DNA from: CAVXEF01 sp963827315
Lineage (GTDB): Bacteria > Planctomycetota > Phycisphaerae > Sedimentisphaerales > Anaerobacaceae
NCBI GenBank assembly: GCA_963827315.1
Contig: CAWHAL010000004.1
Coordinates: 1 to 64,000, forward strand
Length of the DNA stretch: 64,000 nt
Direction: 5' to 3'
The notes below the pieces were generated by a model. The model was not told the origin of the DNA. It saw only the letters and a program-made list of their open reading frames with translations, and did not search any database. This document shows, piece by piece, positions 59,483-64,000 of this stretch (position 1 is its first letter; every line of letters starts with the position of its first letter). Both the position numbers and the translations under genes were made by a program.

Positions 59483-61477
59483 ATGCCACATAAACAACTT
59501 TATCCCAAGGGGGATATAAAAACTATTATACTTGCCGGTAGTTATGGTCTATGGAGTTGCCCATTGGAAAGGCGTTTACCGATGGCTTTATGGCCGATAG
59601 CAGGAAAACCTGTAATTACACGGCTGTTAATCTCTTTAGCCAACCAAGGGATAAAGCAGGCTGTAGTCTGTGCTAATGACAAGGGTTCTCTGCTGCAACG
59701 ATCAATTGACATCGACGAGCAAATACAGTTGGAGTTTTTGGACGAGCCGTTGCCCGTCGGCTCAGCAGGATGTATACGTGAGGCCGTTAACGTCCGGTCA
59801 GATAACATACTCTTGGTGCTTAGTGCTAATATAGTATGTTTACCGGATATCAATGCACTGATAAAAACACATCATGAAAGTAAATCTGATTTGACAGTCG
59901 TATTTAACCCCAGCTATGAAAACGCTTCTCAAATAAGTAAAACCGCCGAAATTTATATCTGTGGCGCCGATATTTTAGAGCATATTCCAGAAGAAGGTTA
60001 TTTCGACATCAAAGAAGGCTTAATCCCAGAGATACTCCGCGCCGGCAAAACCGTTCACGCAACAACACTATCAAATCATGTGGGGAATTTTCGAAATCGG
60101 GAAGGGTATCTATGTGCCATTGCCAACTATCTTGTCGATGGTGACAAAACAAGTGATGAGTTACAGCTTTTGAAAAAGGACCACTTACGAACTATCTGGG
60201 CTGGCCCGAATGTAGCGGTTGATCCTGATGCGCGACTTTATGGGCCGGTTGCCATTATGCGTAACGCTTGCGTTGAGAAAGGTGCTGTCATTTTAGGCCC
60301 AACTTTACTCGGGCGTAATGTTAATGTTGGCCAGAATAGTATTGTGACGCATAGCGTTCTTTGGGACAACGCGAGAGTAGGGCACAATTGCGAAATTCAA
60401 CAATGTGTAGTTGACTATCATACAGTCATACAAAGCAATAGCGTTCTGGAAAAAAAACTTGTTGGTCACAAGCCAGAAAAAACTATGGTGACATCAGTTA
60501 ATAAAGCTCTGATAACTGTGGGAAACCATGCCCATAGGTTGTGGTCTTCACTACAACCTCGGCTTGACAAGATAAATGAAAAATTACCGGATTTCCTGCA
60601 ACCGCACAAGTCAAGGATTGGTCCTTATCTTGTGGGTGGACTGCTCCTGATTGCTTTTCTTTGGTCTTATTGGCCGGGTCTCATTGATGTTTGGAATATC
60701 TGGCGGAGCAGTGACGAATACTCATCCGGCCTTTTAGTTCCTTTTCTGGCTGTTTATATTTTATGGTCAAGGCGTACTAAAATCTCAGAGGTCCGTATAG
60801 AGCCATCTATATGGGGCTTATTTGTCTTCGCGGCTGTTCAAGCCTTTAGGTTCTTCGGATTATTCTTTATGTATGGCTCTGCAGAAAGATTATCGATTGT
60901 TCTGAGTATTGCCGCATTGGTGTTTCTTTTTTTTGGTTGGCAGTTTCTGCGAAAGGTATCCACAGTTCTGCTTTTCTTATTCTTAATGCTTCCTTGGCCA
61001 ACTCGAGTTCAGGCTGCTGTGTCACTGCCTTTACAAAGCTGGGCCACTACCTCAGCAGTCTTTTGTCTGGAGATGATTGGCTATGAAATCGTCCAAGAAG
61101 GTAACATTATCCATATTGGTCAAGCGACTGTTGCAGTAGCTGAGGCTTGCAACGGCTTAAGAATGATCACTGCCTTTTTTGTAATTATTGGTTTGGTTAT
61201 CTTGTTGGTCAGGAAAGCGTGGTGGGAAAAACTGTTTCTTCTTGCCTCGTGCCTCCCAATCGCCTTCCTGTGTAACACAGCTCGACTGGCAATCACTGCA
61301 ATCGCTTTCACGATATTGCAAGGTGATCTGTGGGAAAAAATATTCCACGATTTCGGCGGGTACGCCATGATGCCATTAGCCCTTGCCATTGCGGTTGCTG
61401 AACTGTGGCTTTTAACGAAACTTACAACTCCTCCTACGAAAAAAGAGGCAATAATAATTAGGCAGAGAGGGAGATGA
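59483..61477 (+). CDS. Exosortase fused to a degenerate nucleotidyltransferase/left-handed beta-helix domain
   Basis: A 664-residue fusion. Residues 12-230 have the fold of sugar-1-phosphate nucleotidyltransferases (IIILAGS, PIAGKPVITRLL), but the catalytic signature GG-x-G-x-R...PK is LAGSYGLWSCPLERRLPMAL, so the arginine and lysine are gone, and the metal-binding GD has become SAN. Residues 238-325 carry hexapeptide repeats. Residues 380-645 form an eight-helix exosortase with its triad: C556 (VAEACNGLR), R601 (CNTAR) and H622 (FHDFGGY). GGAG precedes the ATG. It should process the PEP-CTERM tails of the proteins at 19842 and 32863; the cytoplasmic pseudoenzyme half may sense a sugar nucleotide. 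Confidence 0.93.
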   Translation: MPHKQLYPKGDIKTIILAGSYGLWSCPLERRLPMALWPIAGKPVITRLLISLANQGIKQAVVCANDKGSLLQRSIDIDEQIQLEFLDEPLPVGSAGCIREAVNVRSDNILLVLSANIVCLPDINALIKTHHESKSDLTVVFNPSYENASQISKTAEIYICGADILEHIPEEGYFDIKEGLIPEILRAGKTVHATTLSNHVGNFRNREGYLCAIANYLVDGDKTSDELQLLKKDHLRTIWAGPNVAVDPDARLYGPVAIMRNACVEKGAVILGPTLLGRNVNVGQNSIVTHSVLWDNARVGHNCEIQQCVVDYHTVIQSNSVLEKKLVGHKPEKTMVTSVNKALITVGNHAHRLWSSLQPRLDKINEKLPDFLQPHKSRIGPYLVGGLLLIAFLWSYWPGLIDVWNIWRSSDEYSSGLLVPFLAVYILWSRRTKISEVRIEPSIWGLFVFAAVQAFRFFGLFFMYGSAERLSIVLSIAALVFLFFGWQFLRKVSTVLLFLFLMLPWPTRVQAAVSLPLQSWATTSAVFCLEMIGYEIVQEGNIIHIGQATVAVAEACNGLRMITAFFVIIGLVILLVRKAWWEKLFLLASCLPIAFLCNTARLAITAIAFTILQGDLWEKIFHDFGGYAMMPLALAIAVAELWLLTKLTTPPTKKEAIIIRQRGR

Positions 61478-61512
61478 TTGTCATAAACCTTTGACCAAAG
61501 GAGAATCATAGA

Positions 61513-63816
61513 ATGAACAATTTAGATAAATGTCAAAAACAGATAGTAGAACAAAAGCTTGTTGATTTTGGAGTTCAACCTGATTCCGGTACTCCTCCAA
61601 TATCCAGCTTAATTAGGGATATAATTCGCCGCTGGTATATTGTTCTGTCAATATTCTTGGTAATGTGCTTCATAGGCATCCCTGCAGTGTGGTTTTTGAG
61701 AAAACCTGTGTATGGAGTGACCGGCGCAATAAGAGTCGCTCCTATTTTGACAGATGTTCTTTCGGGCAAAGCAGATAAGGGGGAAATATCAAACTACGAG
61801 AGCTTTACGAATACCCAGGCAGTAATGATCGCCAGCAGTCAGGTGGTACAAAGGGTAGCTGATGATTTGACAAACAAAAACCTCGAGTTTTTTAAAGACG
61901 GTGCAGCTGGCCCTGTCAAAAAGTTAAAACAAATGTTAAAAGGCACGACAACAGCATCTGAACCGATAGTTATATTAAAACAAGCAATAGCTGAAGGGGT
62001 CATCACAGCCGCTGCAGACCGTCGTTCCGAACTGATAAGAGTAACGATGAACAGCGAAAACCCGGATGAAGCCAAGCAAATCGTGGATGCTTTTATCCGC
62101 AACTATATGGCTGTCGAAGTTTCCAGTTTTGCCGAGGCTGAAAATCAAAAACTTAATCTCCTGGAAAACGAGCGTCAGGTTTATTTCCAGAAGATACAGG
62201 AGCAGCGCAAAACAATCAGCCAGTTGGCGCTAGAGTACGGAGCCAAGGATTTAAAAGACCGCCGAGATATGAAGTTAGAACGCGTCGCTAAGCTGTTGGC
62301 TCAGGTCACCGAATACGAAGCACGCAGAATTCATCTTGAGGCCACTGTGGAGTTGCTCGAGAAAACAACTGAGGAACAGACTATCGGGCCGGAAGAATTG
62401 TTACAAATGCGCAACGGATACATTAATACCGACCCCGTAATAACTGCATTTGCAACAAACATCACGCAGTTAGAACAGGACCTTATCGTTGCGCGTCAGA
62501 GATTAACTGGTGCGAATCCAGAGCTTAAGGACAAAGTCCAACTGGTGGAGTCATTGAAGGCACGCGTTACACAGCTTAAAGAAGAAGCAGGTGAAGCCTT
62601 TGATAAACTGATAGCTGAAAAAACCGCCAAGACTGGTAAAGAAAAGTTAATTAAGGCACGAACCGAACTGGAACAAGTCCGAACCTACGAACAGCGTTTC
62701 CGCGACCTGCTGGCCAAGGAAGACACCGAAACCATTGGAGTCGGCCGCACTCAGGTGACTATCCAGGATTTGGAAGATGAACTCGCTTTAACCAAAGAAA
62801 CATATAATAACATTGACCGGCGTATAAAAGAATTGGAAATGGAGCTAAAACGTCCTGCAAGAATTTCTATAGCTTATAACGCCGATGTGGCTTCTATCAA
62901 TGATAAACGTGTTAAGCTTACCTTGGCTCTCATATTCGGTGCAATGGCGTGTGGAGTGTCGACAGCTTTTCTGCTGGCCAGGGTGGACCAAAGGTTGCAG
63001 ACACCCGATGACGTTGCTAAAAGTATTAACATCCGGGTACTCGGAACCACCGCTGACTTTCGTCATATTAAAAAGGCTCTTCTTTCCAAACAGTTAGCTG
63101 AAGATTACCAGATTATTCGCGAAAACTTGAGGTTACTTAGCGATAACGGTGAAGAGATACCGAAGAAACTGATTGTTACAAGCCCAAGACAACGAGAAGG
63201 TAAAACTACTTTTGCCATTAACTTAGCCACAAGTATATCCAGGTCGGGGAAAAAAGTTTTGTTGATAGATGGCGACCTGAGAAAACCTGATATTGCATAT
63301 ATGCTTAATCTTCCGGAAGGCTCAAAGGGCTTACAGGATGTGCTTCTTGGAGGGGAATTTGAGAGGTATGTTTATCATATGCTGTCAACCGGACCGGATG
63401 TGTTAGCAGCCCATTCCAACAATGCTTCTCAAGCTTATGAGCTATTAGTAGCTCTCCATAAAGCGCGGTATATCGATATTATCAGCCCAAAATATGACCA
63501 CATAATTATCGACACCCCTCCTGCGCTGGTCTTCCCAGATGCACTTATATGGGCCAGAATCGTTGGTGCGGTTATACTGACCGGTTTCGCAGGTCAAACT
63601 ACCGCCCCGGCTTTGAAGGAAGTAAAAGAACGTCTGAGCCAGATGAACGTCAATATCTTGGGTATTGTTCTGAGTAACGTCCATCTCAGCCATAGTTACT
63701 ATCGCTACGCCCGCAATTATTACAAACGAAACCATCGAGACCATACCCGAGCAAAGACCAAGCAGGCAGACACAAATGAGTCTTTCCTCCTGCAGGCTCC
63801 GATGCAAGAACAATGA
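61513..63816 (+). CDS. Wzz-type chain-length regulator fused to a BY-kinase
   Basis: A 767-residue polysaccharide co-polymerase. The Wzz domain has two membrane helices (about 41-60 and 463-482) around a long periplasmic coiled coil (about 190-445). The cytoplasmic tyrosine-kinase part has Walker A TSPRQREGKTT (about 556), Walker A' LLIDGDLRKP (about 583), Walker B-like HIIIDTPPAL (about 662) and a C-terminal tyrosine cluster (YYRYARNYY, about 731) for autophosphorylation. The Walker A loop has R where the family usually has G. It controls chain length and export of the polymer made by the cluster. AAAGGAG precedes the ATG. Confidence 0.93.
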   Translation: MNNLDKCQKQIVEQKLVDFGVQPDSGTPPISSLIRDIIRRWYIVLSIFLVMCFIGIPAVWFLRKPVYGVTGAIRVAPILTDVLSGKADKGEISNYESFTNTQAVMIASSQVVQRVADDLTNKNLEFFKDGAAGPVKKLKQMLKGTTTASEPIVILKQAIAEGVITAAADRRSELIRVTMNSENPDEAKQIVDAFIRNYMAVEVSSFAEAENQKLNLLENERQVYFQKIQEQRKTISQLALEYGAKDLKDRRDMKLERVAKLLAQVTEYEARRIHLEATVELLEKTTEEQTIGPEELLQMRNGYINTDPVITAFATNITQLEQDLIVARQRLTGANPELKDKVQLVESLKARVTQLKEEAGEAFDKLIAEKTAKTGKEKLIKARTELEQVRTYEQRFRDLLAKEDTETIGVGRTQVTIQDLEDELALTKETYNNIDRRIKELEMELKRPARISIAYNADVASINDKRVKLTLALIFGAMACGVSTAFLLARVDQRLQTPDDVAKSINIRVLGTTADFRHIKKALLSKQLAEDYQIIRENLRLLSDNGEEIPKKLIVTSPRQREGKTTFAINLATSISRSGKKVLLIDGDLRKPDIAYMLNLPEGSKGLQDVLLGGEFERYVYHMLSTGPDVLAAHSNNASQAYELLVALHKARYIDIISPKYDHIIIDTPPALVFPDALIWARIVGAVILTGFAGQTTAPALKEVKERLSQMNVNILGIVLSNVHLSHSYYRYARNYYKRNHRDHTRAKTKQADTNESFLLQAPMQEQ

Positions 63817-63862
63817 TTTGATTTCCAGGGGTAAGTTAACCTCCTAAACACTGTTTATTAGA

Positions 63863-64000
63863 TGACAGGTTTGAATCGATATATTCAGTTGATTGTCGTA
63901 CATAAAGATAGTAACTTCAGAGCTAATACCCACAACGGTCTGCTTCGGTTCGCTATTTCCAATGAGCCGATTGCCAGCATTGTTTTAGATGGCTTAAGCA
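63863..64000 (+). CDS. Possible start of a further gene, cut by the window edge
   Basis: From the ATG at 63863 the frame MTGLNRYIQLIVVHKDSN and onward is open for 46 codons to the edge. No ribosome-binding site and no family signature are visible. It may be a gene of the exopolysaccharide cluster or simply an open stretch. Confidence 0.3.

Overview
The window looks like a chromosomal segment of a planctomycete, most likely from the Phycisphaerae/Sedimentisphaerales side. The evidence is the combination of many secreted proteins ending in dockerin-type Ca-binding repeats, PEP-CTERM sorting tails with an exosortase, a planctomycete-style pseudopilin, a sodium:solute symporter beside pectinases, and moderate GC. 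Taxonomy is inferred from gene content only.

Positions 1-27,100 are a pectin-degradation island. It holds a sodium:solute symporter, three GH28 polygalacturonase-type enzymes, three PL1-type pectate lyases, two large tandem-duplicated proteins (DUF2341 + CE4-like deacetylase + PA14 + dockerin; one copy carries an extra Asp-box repeat module and a frameshift), a PEP-CTERM protein, a large LamG protein with a split dockerin, and a lone pseudopilin. Several minus-strand enzymes share a near-consensus promoter cassette. Short coding remnants (1-63, 15100-15144, 17040-17138) show that the island has been shuffled by duplication and deletion.

Positions 27,200-32,450 carry a redox regulator (Rex) followed by a compact operon for a cytoplasmic group 3b-like [NiFe] hydrogenase (beta, gamma, delta, alpha subunits) and its maturation protease. 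This would dispose of, or recycle, reductant made during sugar fermentation.

Positions 32,860-37,280 hold a PEP-CTERM protein with a possible cohesin-like fold and a 1,262-residue beta-helix protein with two dockerins.

Positions 37,800-64,000 are an exosortase-linked exopolysaccharide cluster, all on the plus strand: EpsI-like protein, flippase, polymerase/ligase, pyruvyl transferase, hexapeptide acyltransferase (broken), two CE4 deacetylases, methyltransferase, GT2 and GT4-like glycosyltransferases, an Alg14/Alg13-like split transferase, an aminotransferase-fold enzyme, an exosortase fused to a degenerate sugar-nucleotidyltransferase, and a Wzz/BY-kinase. Six FemAB/CelD-like GNAT-fold transferases plus one classical GNAT lie in this cluster.

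The most unusual object is an alanine-type tRNA-like gene at 46155-46238. It keeps the G3:U70 alanine identity pair and normal D and T arms but has an 18-nt anticodon loop, so it should be chargeable but unable to decode. It lies directly upstream of a FemAB-like gene. My leading hypothesis is a dedicated alanyl donor for modifying the exopolysaccharide or its anchor; this is inference.
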